A model generated the notes under the pieces. It had not been told where the DNA came from and searched no databases. It was given only the letters and a program-made list of their open reading frames with translations. 64,000 nt of DNA from Asterochloris sp. CNOR1. Lineage: Eukaryota > Chlorophyta > Trebouxiophyceae > Trebouxiales > Trebouxiaceae. Both the position numbers and the translations under genes were made by a program. The DNA lies in the NCBI GenBank assembly GCA_963969365.1, contig OZ017758.1:1240001-1304000 (forward strand). The letters are read 5' to 3'. Of the stretch, positions 38,401 to 48,300 are shown one piece after another; the first letter of the stretch is position 1, and every line of letters begins with the position of its first letter.

Positions 38401-39161
38401 TCTTAGCAACCCTGCTCCGTGCCGCTCAGCAGCCAGACTTCCTGCTGTCTGACCGTGCTCCAGCTGCACAATCTACCAGCATGTGTGTTTAGCTGCCCAG
38501 TGCGGCACTCTCTGTATATACCACTGACGCCTAGATGGAGCTGAAACCCTTTCTGCCACTGACCCTGCTGGACTTGCCATGCTTGGTTGGCCCCTCAGCC
38601 CTCCTACCGAGCAGGTGCAGGGCCGTCCTCTGTATTGTTTGCTGACGCCTAGATGGGACGGAAGCATGTTTGCCACTGACCCTGTTTGGGTTTGCCATGC
38701 TTGGGTGACCCCTGAGCCCTTTTGCCTTGCCAGTGCAGGGCCATCGGGCGGCGCGCTGCCGCCCTTCTACCTCTTTCCCACTGGCAATGCCTTTCACGGG
38801 AGCTGCTTGGCTGCTGAGGTGGCCACACTGTCCACGCCTGCCAACAAGAAGCGTATCCAGGGTTTGGTTCAACGACTTGCCCAGGTGAGGCAGTCGTGAA
38901 CAGACCCCAGCCGGTCAGCGCCCCTGTGTCTCTCTTGCTGAGCTTGTGGCCCTGCAGGTCCCAGAGAATGCCAACTCTATGCCTGCCAACAGCGAGCACC
39001 CAGCATCCACAGTCCAAGCCCTTCGGCATGAGCTTGAGCAGGATGCAGCCATTGGCATTGCTCAGGAGGACCCATACAACGGAGAGCGCATTGTGCAGCT
39101 GATTGAGAAGCCCTTCATTCTCCCAGATGAAACTGCTGTAGCAGACAGTTGGCGCATATAG
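29498..39161 (+). CDS. VPS18: VPS18, core subunit of the HOPS/CORVET vacuol­ar tethering complexes
   Basis: Membrane-tethering subunit at late endosome and vacuole: N-terminal beta-propeller, alpha-solenoid, C-terminal RING. Phased exons: about 29711-29848, 30330-30552, 30979-31226, 31439-31524, 31765-31926, 32217-32433, 32720-32826, 33208-33294, 33445-33570, 34371-34601, 34726-34910, 35391-35520, 36049-36222, 36894-37058, 37506-37655, 37977-38032, 38277-38380, 38739-38884 and 38958-39161, roughly 1030 residues. Diagnostic motifs: VAWNKQQG, LLGTATGAVLELQIDEKDKR, VPS18-like FAWLSEPGVYYGGF, ERRDMWQIYLEQQ, ATWLTELYLD, LYKFAPALM and KIEDVLPLFPDFVQIDAFK. The first exon (Met 29498) is less sure because its junction phase is unresolved. 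The donor after 32433 is GC. The RING keeps ligands CASC and FHGSC but has Thr and Asn in PTGN and Asp and Asn in EDPYNGE where zinc-binding Cys/His are expected. Confidence 0.95.
29991..30320 (+). repeat. Three tandem 110-bp copies of the VPS18 exon start at 30330
   Basis: Copies start at about 29991, 30101 and 30211, exactly 110 bp apart, and the fourth unit (30321 on) is the real acceptor and exon. The copy at 30101 matches best: GCCGTGCAGTCTTGAACACG against GCCCTGCAGTCTTAGATGTG, and later GACCCCCACTGCCTCCCTCA against GTCCCCCACTGGCTCCCACA. The array fills most of the intron 29849-30329. Confidence 0.8.
30830..30890 (+). repeat. Copy of the VPS18 exon start at 30979
   Basis: CTGCAGGTCACTGTTGCTGG followed by GTACAGCCACTGG at 30836 repeats the exon acceptor CTGCAGGTCGCTACTGCTGG then GTACAGCAACTGG at 30973. 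The offset is 137 bp. The copy loses the reading frame after about 50 bp. Confidence 0.75.
34041..34330 (+). repeat. Copies of the VPS18 exon start at 34371
   Basis: The clearest copy begins at 34251 with GCTGCTGCAG and encodes SATWLTELYM where the exon encodes VATWLTELYL, at an offset of exactly 110 bp. A shorter remnant (CCTGGCTGACAGAG) sits at 34064. The 34251 copy stays open for more than 25 codons but lacks the rest of the exon and its donor. Confidence 0.8.
35151..35330 (+). repeat. Copies of the VPS18 exon start at 35391
   Basis: GTGCAGGCTGCTGCGTGTGC then TGCTGCGCTTTGG at 35253 repeats the exon start GTGCAGGCTGCTTCCTGCGC then TGCTACGCTTTGG at 35385. A weaker copy begins at about 35158. 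Offsets are about 132 and 100 bp. Confidence 0.75.
36320..36400 (+). repeat. Copy of the VPS18 donor edge at 36222
   Basis: GGGCATGTATTAGGTGGGTC then CAACAAG near 36369 repeats the exon end and donor GGGCATGTATGAGGTGGGTC then CAACAAG at 36210. The upstream TGCGGGCCTGCATCACC is also echoed as TGTGGGCCTGCGTCATC. The copy carries an in-frame stop (TAT TAG). Offset about 159 bp. Confidence 0.8.
36800..36845 (+). repeat. Copy of the VPS18 exon start at 36894
   Basis: AGCCGCTGCACCCTGCAGAG then CGCAGAGGGCCTCG repeats the acceptor region AGCAGCTGCACCCCGCAGGA then TGCAGTGGCCCTGG 72 bp downstream. Confidence 0.65.
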
Positions 39162-39356
39162 CAGTTCTCTGCATAAGTGGTGTTGGGTACGCAGCAGTGC
39201 CTCATTTCATGCTTGCAATACTGACTGGACTTGGTTTCCAACTTTCATTTGCCTGCCTAACATGTACTGTTGAACAGATGCCCTTAACATAATGCTAATT
39301 CATAGGAAGATGCATGGGCAAGGCAAGCATTGTCGCTGCTGCCTATTCCCAGCAGG

Positions 39357-42300
39357 TCACTGACTTTCGCACCACTCGCGTGCGTTCTGGAACAACTTCA
39401 ACCAGGGACCTGGATGGTCCTTTGAAAAGCCGCTGTCCTGAGGGAACCATGGATTCTGCCACATCAGGAAGCACCGCTCAGGGTGCGGCATGAGGGCCAG
39501 GTGCCTGCCGTCTGGTGAGCACAGCCCTGCAATTCCCTCAGGTGAGCCATTGGGATTGAAAGGATACTGCTGAGTGATTTCCTGGTCCGCATTGCAATAC
39601 CTGCAGCACCAGGTCAAGACTTGACATTGGCATCCAGGAGCAGCAAATGACATCAGAGACACCGTTCAGCACGAGCAGAATTTCATGCATATGCCTACCT
39701 GACAGGCGCGAGGTTCCCCCTGAGGATCTGCTCCTGAATGGCAGCGTCTGGGAAGTGGGCCTGGCCCTCCCCATGGGCACACCAGATGCCAATGGTCGCG
39801 CCTCCCATGCCCTGCAGGCGCCCAGCCATTCAGAACCTATCACTGAATCTGCATGTCATGCTCATCTGTGGTGTGGTGCAGGCCTTGATTAGGCCTTAAG
39901 CATGTTGATAGATGCTGGCACCAGCAGTTGTCTGGCATCTGCTTGATCACTTGCACTTCCTGCTGCGCTGCTCCCTGCTGAAAAAGAGGCTGCAGGTCGG
40001 TTGAGGAGTTCATTGCGCACAGCAGTATGCACTGCTAACAGCATCTAGGCATGTGCGTCACAAACTCCTCAGCAGCGAGCATGTAGACGACCTTGAGGCT
40101 TGCCTTCAACATCAAGGTCAGCCCCCTGCAGCGCTGGCCTAGGGCGCAACTGTTGCATTGCTGCAACTGGCGGGTGCCCTGCAAGTGGTGTTGTGTGCCC
40201 ACCAAGGAGTGTCTAGGGGCTGCCTGTCATAGTCTCGCACCTTTAGACAACGGCCAGGCTGTCCGCCCAGGTGTAGAACAAGCATGCACGCCAGATACTG
40301 TCCAGCAGCTGTCTGGGACGACATCTCACCTCGAGCATGACAGCTAGGCTGTCCTGTATGTGGGTCCAGAGCAAAGACATGGATCGCGCTACAGAGATTC
40401 GTGGGGAGTTCAAGAAAGGGATGAGTCAAGATGGGATAGGAGGTGTGACGGGAACATCAACTGAGAGATCCATGCTTGATTGGCCTGCTGTGCACCAACA
40501 CCAGGCTGTATGTTGGGTCACCTTCTGAGCAAAATCTGGCTACTGCGTGGCACCTTTTGGCGTTGCAGTACCCAGACACACCACCTTGCACAACACCTCA
40601 CCTTGAGCATGACGGCTGGGCTGTCCTCCTGAATGTGCACCTGCGTCCAGCGGCTCTCAAAGCGCCCCGACTGGTTGTGAATGAAGCGCGGCTGCCGCTT
40701 GTCTGGCAGGAAGGGACTGCCGGCAGTGCCGTTGGTGCCGCTCGCGGCAGTGCCGGGGACCCAACCCAGCAAAGCCATCAGCTGGCACCCGTTGCAGATG
40801 CCCAGGCTGAAGGTGTCTGGCCTGCAGGGTACACCGTGGGCTCCAAGCTCCGCCTGAGCATCAGCTGATACCATTGCATATGCCCAGGTTAAAAGTGGCT
40901 GACCTGCAATCCTCAGTGCCCTGAGCATTTCACCGGCATGGCAGCTGAAGGCTTTCCTGGGACTGTAGTGAAGGGCGTGTATGCCTCCGCATACAGGTAC
41001 TGCATGCCAGGCAGTCAGCCTGCTGCAGGTGCCCAATGTAATCACCCTCGTGAGGCTGGCCCACTTGAGCAGCAACACTGTCCTGCTTCTTCCTGGATGA
41101 TAAGCCCTGGCTTGCCTGTTGTAGAAGGTGGTGAACTGCTCCCAGAGCTTGGCATTGCAGCGGATGGTGCCAGCCCAGCCCTTGGCGCTGTCCAGCACGT
41201 CAGCGTAGCTGAAGCCGCCCACGAAGATGATGCCTGCATGGGGGAGAGCAGTGTGCAGCAGTGCCAAAGCATACTAACATGTCCCTCAGGCCTTGCGAGA
41301 GGGAACGGACTGAGCAGCAGGAGCACCTGTTGTGTACCCGGCTCCTGTGTCCTTCAGGCTCCTTGGCAGGATGGCCAGGTCAGACAGCAGGCCTCACAAA
41401 GCATGGCACACATCACAGCATCTAGCTGCAGCAGGCAGACCAGGCAGTGATGCTGGCAGTTCATGGCCTGCGGCTGACCTTGGAATGAGTCAAGGCTGGC
41501 ACGTGCATTGAGCAGGTCTGACATGGTGACATCCCAGGGCTCCATGCCCCCCGCCCAGACCGCGGCCCCCATCTCGCGGTCTCCATTGCTGCCCTCCTCC
41601 CGAATGACTGCCACGCGCACCTTGCCTGTCGCCTGCAGGGTGTGGGCACTTGGTCGTTGCTGGGCTGATGTGCTGCTGCAGTATGAGGTCCTGGTTGCTG
41701 CCCTCCTCCTAAACGACTGCCATGCGCACCTTCCCTGTTGCATGCAGGGGTGGCACAAGGGTCTTGCTGCAGGCTTGAGGTGTTGGCGCAAATGGAATGT
41801 GCCATCCCCAGTTTGACTGTCAGATGCCCCTTTACCTCTTGCTGGCATGGGCAGCGCACTTGCACCTCTGCCCTGAAGGGGCCTGGCAGAGACGGCAGAG
41901 ATAGCGGTGTGTGCACTTCCAGGCGTGTGACGAGAGCCACACTCTGCATGATTTGTGCGCTTCAGGGGTCAAGCCTGTGGCCTGGACAACAGGTCTGTTG
42001 ATGAAGCCACTAGCAGCATGCAGGTAGTAATATGGATTCTCAGGTGCAGTTGGAGCTGATGGGGGCCACTGGCCCCATGCTGGAGACAGGTTTCCTGGCA
42101 CCGCAGACATGAGCCAAGGTCCTGCCTGCACTGGCGACCCCCGCTTGAGCTTGTCATCCCATGTCGGGGCAGCTTCATCAGGCACAACTCCTGGGGCGGT
42201 GATCTCAGACATGCAATCAAGAGTCACTTGCCACGTGGTTGCAGGCAGGCATGACAGGTACGCAAACCTGGAGTTTGTCATCTGGCGTCCAGGCGGGTGT

Positions 42301-45300
42301 GAAGGGGAGATTCCACTGAGGGGTCGTCCGATGGGCCAGGCCGGCCTTCTCAGCCTCCACGCACTCCTCTGCGGCCTGCAGGCGCTCCAGATAGAACCCG
42401 GTGGCCTCCCAGACGTCCCGCAGCCACGCGGTGGCGCCTGCAGCAGAGATGAGAGGTTTAGGCATGTCCTGTGAGACAGTGCATTGCGGCCTGCAGCAAG
42501 CAAACAGCTGCTCTGGGCTGTCAGTCTTCCAGCTGCTGGACGATGTCGCTCTGCAGCAGGGGCCAGCGGCTGGGGCATGTCCTGGTGCCGCGCAGTGCCG
42601 CCTGCAGCCAGGGGCTGGGGTGGCTTCCCATATGTCCTGCAGCAATGCAATGCCTCCCGCAGGCATGCCTTGACGGCCATTGCTGTATGCAAATGGTAGC
42701 CAGTAGCCTGCCACACATTGCACAGCTGCGCAGCGCCCCCCTGCAGCAGGTTGCTGATACTTGCAGATGCCCTGTGGCAGTGTAATTTGGGCTGCAGAAA
42801 GGAGCTGCAGTGGCTTCCCACACATCTTGCAGCTGCATGGTGCCGCCTGCAGCATGAAGGCAGTGCACATCGGCCTTTGATGTGGGGCTGGTGCACCCCT
42901 GCACAAAGTGCAGGCGGCCTTGCTGTGCCTGGACGTTCTGCTCAGCAATGCACAGCCCCGTAAGCTGCTGCTGGCCTTCTGCTGCGAGATCAGCCCGCCC
43001 AGCATGGCAGCCCTGCAATGTTGCCCTGGAGCAGGCAACTACAAGGGGAGGTATACTGACCTGTGATCTGCTGCTCGCCGTCCACTGAGATGGCGACCTG
43101 GGGATCTGCTGTGACGCTGCCCACTGTCCTGACGGGCACGCCTGCCTGCTGGTAGGCCTCCAGCACAGCTTGCTCCTCCTGAGGAGACACCTCTAGCATC
43201 AGGCCCAGCTCCTCAGCGAATAGGGCTGCCAGGGCAGCGTCCTCTGTCTGGTTGCCAGGGCCTGGCAGGTCAACCTGCACAGGCAAGGAGGGTGAGGTAG
43301 TGGCTTCAATGTGGTGTTGCAAGAGGTTACTCAAGGATTGTCTGATTGCTGGGCCTTGGCAGGCCCACCTGCACAGGCGCAGGAATGATTCGTCAATCAC
43401 CCCAAGGCGGAGGTGTCAGGAATAGCCAGGCAGGAGCGGGCAGTGCTCTTCGTTAGGCCCCAGAGCAGGCTGCTGACAGTGCATGCACGACTCTGCCATG
43501 CCTTGGGGCAGCTGATGGCAGCTCCTGCAGTGTTTGCAGAGATTGCCAGCAAGGCAGACTGCGCCTGCAGGTCCTGCGCTGTACTTGATATTAGGCAGCA
43601 ACCTCCAGCCCTGATGCATGTACAAACCAACAAGCGATAACAAGCAGGCCACATGTACAGGAACAGCATGCTTTACAACGACTCGCACTGCCAAACCAGA
43701 TGGAGTGAACAGTGGTACCTGGATGCCACAGTTCCCAGCAAAGGCCATCTCCAAAAGGGTGACGGCTACGCCGCCGTCGCTGATGTCATGGCCAGCAGAG
43801 ATCTGGCATTGCTTGATCAGCTCCTGTGTGGTGGCATAAGCCGCCTTCACCAGGGACGTGCGCACATCAGGGCTGGTGTTGCCGACCTGCCCATAGGCCT
43901 GCATAGTGGAGTCTAGTGGAATCAAAGGAGCATTCAGGCATGGAAGTACAGGGAGCCCAGCAGGCCTGCAGGCAACACCACAGCAGGTGTACAGCAAGGA
44001 GCGCACTGGGACCTATGCCTGCCAGGGTGGACGACTGATTGTTTCCTCCAATGGCTTTGAGACGCCTGGACTGCTGCGCTGATGAACATTCAATCCTGGG
44101 CAGATCCAGCAGGTGCCGCGCTCAGGCCTGAGCTGGATACTCAGGCCTGTGCCTGGCCAAGCACAGACAAGCAGGCGCCCTCTCAAGGCAGGTCAAGCCA
44201 GGCCAGGCTGGCCTAAAGCTCTGTGCCAGAGCAGAGCTGCGCATCGGACACTGCTCAAGCTGACAGCCAGCTGTACGCTGCCACACATGCTGAGGAGCTC
44301 TGACGGGAACTGAGTGGCTTACCTGGCATGAAGCCAGAGCCTCCCAGCTGCCAGCATCAAGCTGAAGTTCATGCGAGCTGAGCACTGCCCTGCACACCAA
44401 ACAACTCTGAGGCAACCCGATCGCTGTGCCGCGTCCGTGCAGGGCCCACCCTGCTGCCCAGGCCAGGCTCAAGCCGACGGCAAGCTGGCCGCTGCAAAGT
44501 CAAAGGTTTCAGAGAGTCCCAGTTGCTCACCTGTGGCAGGGCAGGGCCTGCCAGCTGCCGTCGCCTGGCCACTGCAAATTAGGCCAACTCGCTCTGAGAG
44601 ACCCCAGTTGCCCACCTGTGCCAGGGCAGAGCCTCCCAGCCGCCGCTGCCCCTCTGCCAGGTCCACATGGATCAGCCTGCCACTGCCCGGCAGCTTGAGG
44701 TCAGGCGTGACGGTGAGCGTGATATCAGGGCAGGTGACATAGGCGCTGATGACCAGGTTCCCCGGTGCCTTCACTGTCTCCCCACCAGCAGAGGCTGCCA
44801 TGGACAGGCTGTCCTTGCCGCCATCACATGCCACCTGCAGCAGGACGCGGTCAGACCTGAATGGCTGCTGCCTGCCTGTCACACTTGCTTCTTGCTGCCA
44901 GCATCAGTTCCATCGAAAGACAGGCCTTGTCATCCTGCAGCCCTGCCCTTCGGGCAGGTATGAAAACCCCCTATATTGTACAGGCATGAATATCCTCAAA
45001 CAAGGGTGTTCCATGGGCACTATACGCAATACAGCTGCTGTGCTCCTACCATCCATCAAGTGGCAGCCAGTGCGCGCACAGACGCCACTGCCCCAACCAG
45101 CTGCAGCCAGAAACCCACCTTGAGCTCAATCATGGCGTCCCTCAGGGCGACAGCAGCATCGTACATGTCTGCCCCCTCGGAGTCCATTTTGGCCGCATAC
45201 ATCCAGTTGACAGAGGCCTTCACATCCTGGAGGCCTGTGGAGGCTGCCCACACCAGGTTGGTAAGAGCCTCCCCCAGAGCCAGGCGTGCCATGGCTGCAG

Positions 45301-48300
45301 GGTCTATGAGGCCCTTGAGCGGCTGCTCCCCGATGGCTGTCGCTGCACCCGTGAGGGTGAAGTGGCTTTGCGCAAGGACGGCCACGTCAGAGATGGGCAG
45401 CTGCAGGGGGCCCACGCACTGCTGCTGGGCCACCAGGCCTGCAGGCACATGGCAGAGGGCTCAACTTCAACTGCAGGAGGCACACGCGCAGAGACGGCAT
45501 GTACTGGGGGGAGGGGGGTGGGGGTGGGGGCAGCTGTAAGGCCTCCAGTGCTGCCAGGTAACCAGTTGTCAGAGGGTGCTCACTTCAGCAGTTAAGGGTT
45601 TTTGCTTCAGTGGTCAAAGTGGCAGATGATTCGTGGTCAGCGCTAAGGCAGCTACAGGCCTGCATGCAGATGACTAGGTGATGTGTAGAGCCTGGCTGCG
45701 CAGCTGTATGGCAGGTGACTTGCCTGTGACGCAGCGGTCCACCTTGGTGGTCAGGAAGCGCTTAGAGTGTACAGCCGGCAGGCGCAGCACCCTGTCCAGG
45801 GCATCGTGGGCAGAGGTGCCCGCAGGCAGACTTAGGGGCTGGTGGATATTCTGCTTGCGGTTGAAGGTGTAGGTCTTGCGGGGCATGTCTCCCAGCACCT
45901 TCTCGAGTTCCAGGTCCACCGGGGTGGGCTCCCCTGGGCCAGCCTTGCTGTCCCTGAGAGTCACCTTCCCACTCCCGCTGATCGTCCCAATCATCTGCAC
46001 ACATGCACAGGAACAATGACGTCCCCACTTGCAGGCTCTTGGCATTGCCATGCATGCCACCAATTGTGCCAATCAGGTCAGCAGGGGTGGAAGGGAAGAA
46101 CTACTGCCAGGCTGCCACCAGGCCCGCTCAGAGCCTGCAACAGGTCAGCCCCTGCACTGCAGGATCAGAAAGCTGCACATCTGGCAAAAGAGTGACATTG
46201 GTCACACGCGCTGTTAACTGTCTTGGGGTGGCAGCATGGCCTGCAATCTGCAGCTGCCAGAGGTGATCAAGTCAGCTGTCAGCTGCAGTGTCTCACAACC
46301 CCTGCATTGCAACATCGGCAGCACAATCTTAGGAATACAGCAGGTAGGCTGACCTGCATGTAGCAGCGCTCCCGGTCACAGATGGCCTGCAGCACATCCT
46401 GCGCCTCTGGCTTGATCAGCAGGCAGTCGTTCTCCTGGTACTCTGCGCCCCAGATCTCCAGCACACTCATCGTCTCATCCCCCAGCTTGATCTGCAGCAC
46501 ACAGGTAGCTTGCAATGTAGGGTCAAGCATTGAGCACAGTGGTCGGGCCAGTGCTGGCCCCTCCAGAGGTGGTGGCTTGGTGCCAGATGGTCATCTCAAG
46601 TTGAAAGCTCTGCCAAGGGTTAAGCCGGGGAGCAAGCCACCCAAAGCCTCTGCGTGCAGCAGCTCCGGTACCACAGCCTTCTATTGCAGCCTGGGCCCCA
46701 ACACCCCACAGGTTGTCAACCTGCTGCACTGCCCGAGGCCCACCTTTGCCAGATTAGGGTCACTGAAGGTCACAGCTGCCTGGGTGTTACAGATTTCAGT
46801 GTATGCCCTGAGACAGTTCAGCAATGGACTCATGTCTCACAGCTGCACCGCACAGGTCTATGACTCCCTTGCAGCTGCACAGCACCCTTTCTGAGCCTGT
46901 CTTCTGGTCAAGGTCTGTGAGCAGGCCTTGCAACAACCAAGGGTTCGGCACGATTGCCAGCTGCAGATCACATCACTGCCCCCAAGAAGATATGCCAGAC
47001 ATGGGGCTCTCAGCTCAACCTGCTTGACAAACCCTCCACTGTGGGCAAGCTCAGCTTTTGGCTCCTGCAGGCAAACTGAGCCTGACCTTCCGGATGTCGA
47101 TCTCTGCCCCCAGCGGGTAAATGATCTCTTTGACCACATTACAGTTTCCCCCTGCGCCCTGGTCGTGGATCTGCTGAATGGGGTTCTGCGGACCCATCTC
47201 CACGCATGCCCGCACAATGCGCCACAGCTTGTTACTCATCTCAGCATCGCCTCGCTGCATGCAGCAAACACTTGGTGCTCAGCCCAGAGAGACGCTGTGT
47301 TGCAGGCAGGTGGTTTGGTTAGCTCAGTTCAGCATTGCCTGGCTGCAGGAGGGCACAGTCCGCTACTTAGCACTCTTCTGCTGGAGGGACCTGACAGTGC
47401 ACAGCCCAGGAGAGTAGCAGCCGTGGTTGTCTGCTGAGCCTGCACAGTAACATTGCAGTCGCCGGCATGGGAGCACAGCCCCAGTAATGCGTAGCAGCAT
47501 AGGAATGAGCTGCCTGCCTGATAAGATTTCTGGAAGCATGTGTGCCTGCCAGGCTGCTGTGCACATTTCAACCTGCACAGCATCCAAGAAATTTTCTGTC
47601 TGGCTGGATCCGCCAGACGGCATGTCGGGCTCTGGTGCATGACCTTCTCAACGTCAAGTATAGCTGCAGCAGGCCTCAGAAAAAGGGCCCTGAGAGCGGT
47701 GCTGCCAGCCTGCCAGTGATGCGCAGAGCAACCCCATCACCTGCACAGCGTTGAAGTCCAGCTCTGCCCGGCTGGAGCCCCCAGAAGGAACGCTGGACGC
47801 TGCTCCGCCACCCATGCCAATGCGGTAGGCGGGGCCCCCAATTTTCACGATGAGCATGCCAATCTCAGGGTCGTTCTTTCTGAGGTGATCGTGGTCGATC
47901 TGGCCCAAGCCGCCACTGCGCAATGCAGCACAGACCATATTCTGAGAGTTGTTCGGGGGCTGTTGGCAGCAGAGCTGACCTGGCGTGCAGACTGTGGATT
48001 TGCACCTGACTGCTCCTTTGAACCGGGGACAGTGTGCCCAAGGGGCTTGGACGATCTCTCAAGGTGCAACTAGGCAGCTGGACTCTCATTTCACTGACTA
48101 GCACTCTTCAAAACAATTGGAAGCACGAGAGTTGTAGCACCTGAATTGAGACCCCTGCTGGAAGGCATGGCGGCATTGCACACCACTGACCTGAACATGA
48201 TGGGCTTGATCCACTCACGCCGCTCTCCATTGGCCAGGCGTGCCCCATACGTCCGCGTGTACCCAGCAATCAGGGGCTCCCCAAACTTGTTGCCATAGTC

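Noticed and set aside
42450-42870. The PFAS exon copies as mutually exclusive alternative exons
   Set aside because: They are truncated, out of phase, lack matching donors, and one neighbouring example (41690-41760) contains a stop.
41832-42896. A 354-codon minus-strand open frame as a separate gene
   Set aside because: It runs through one true PFAS exon and several decayed copies of that exon start in other frames. Length comes from the repeat structure, and PFAS joins in phase across it.
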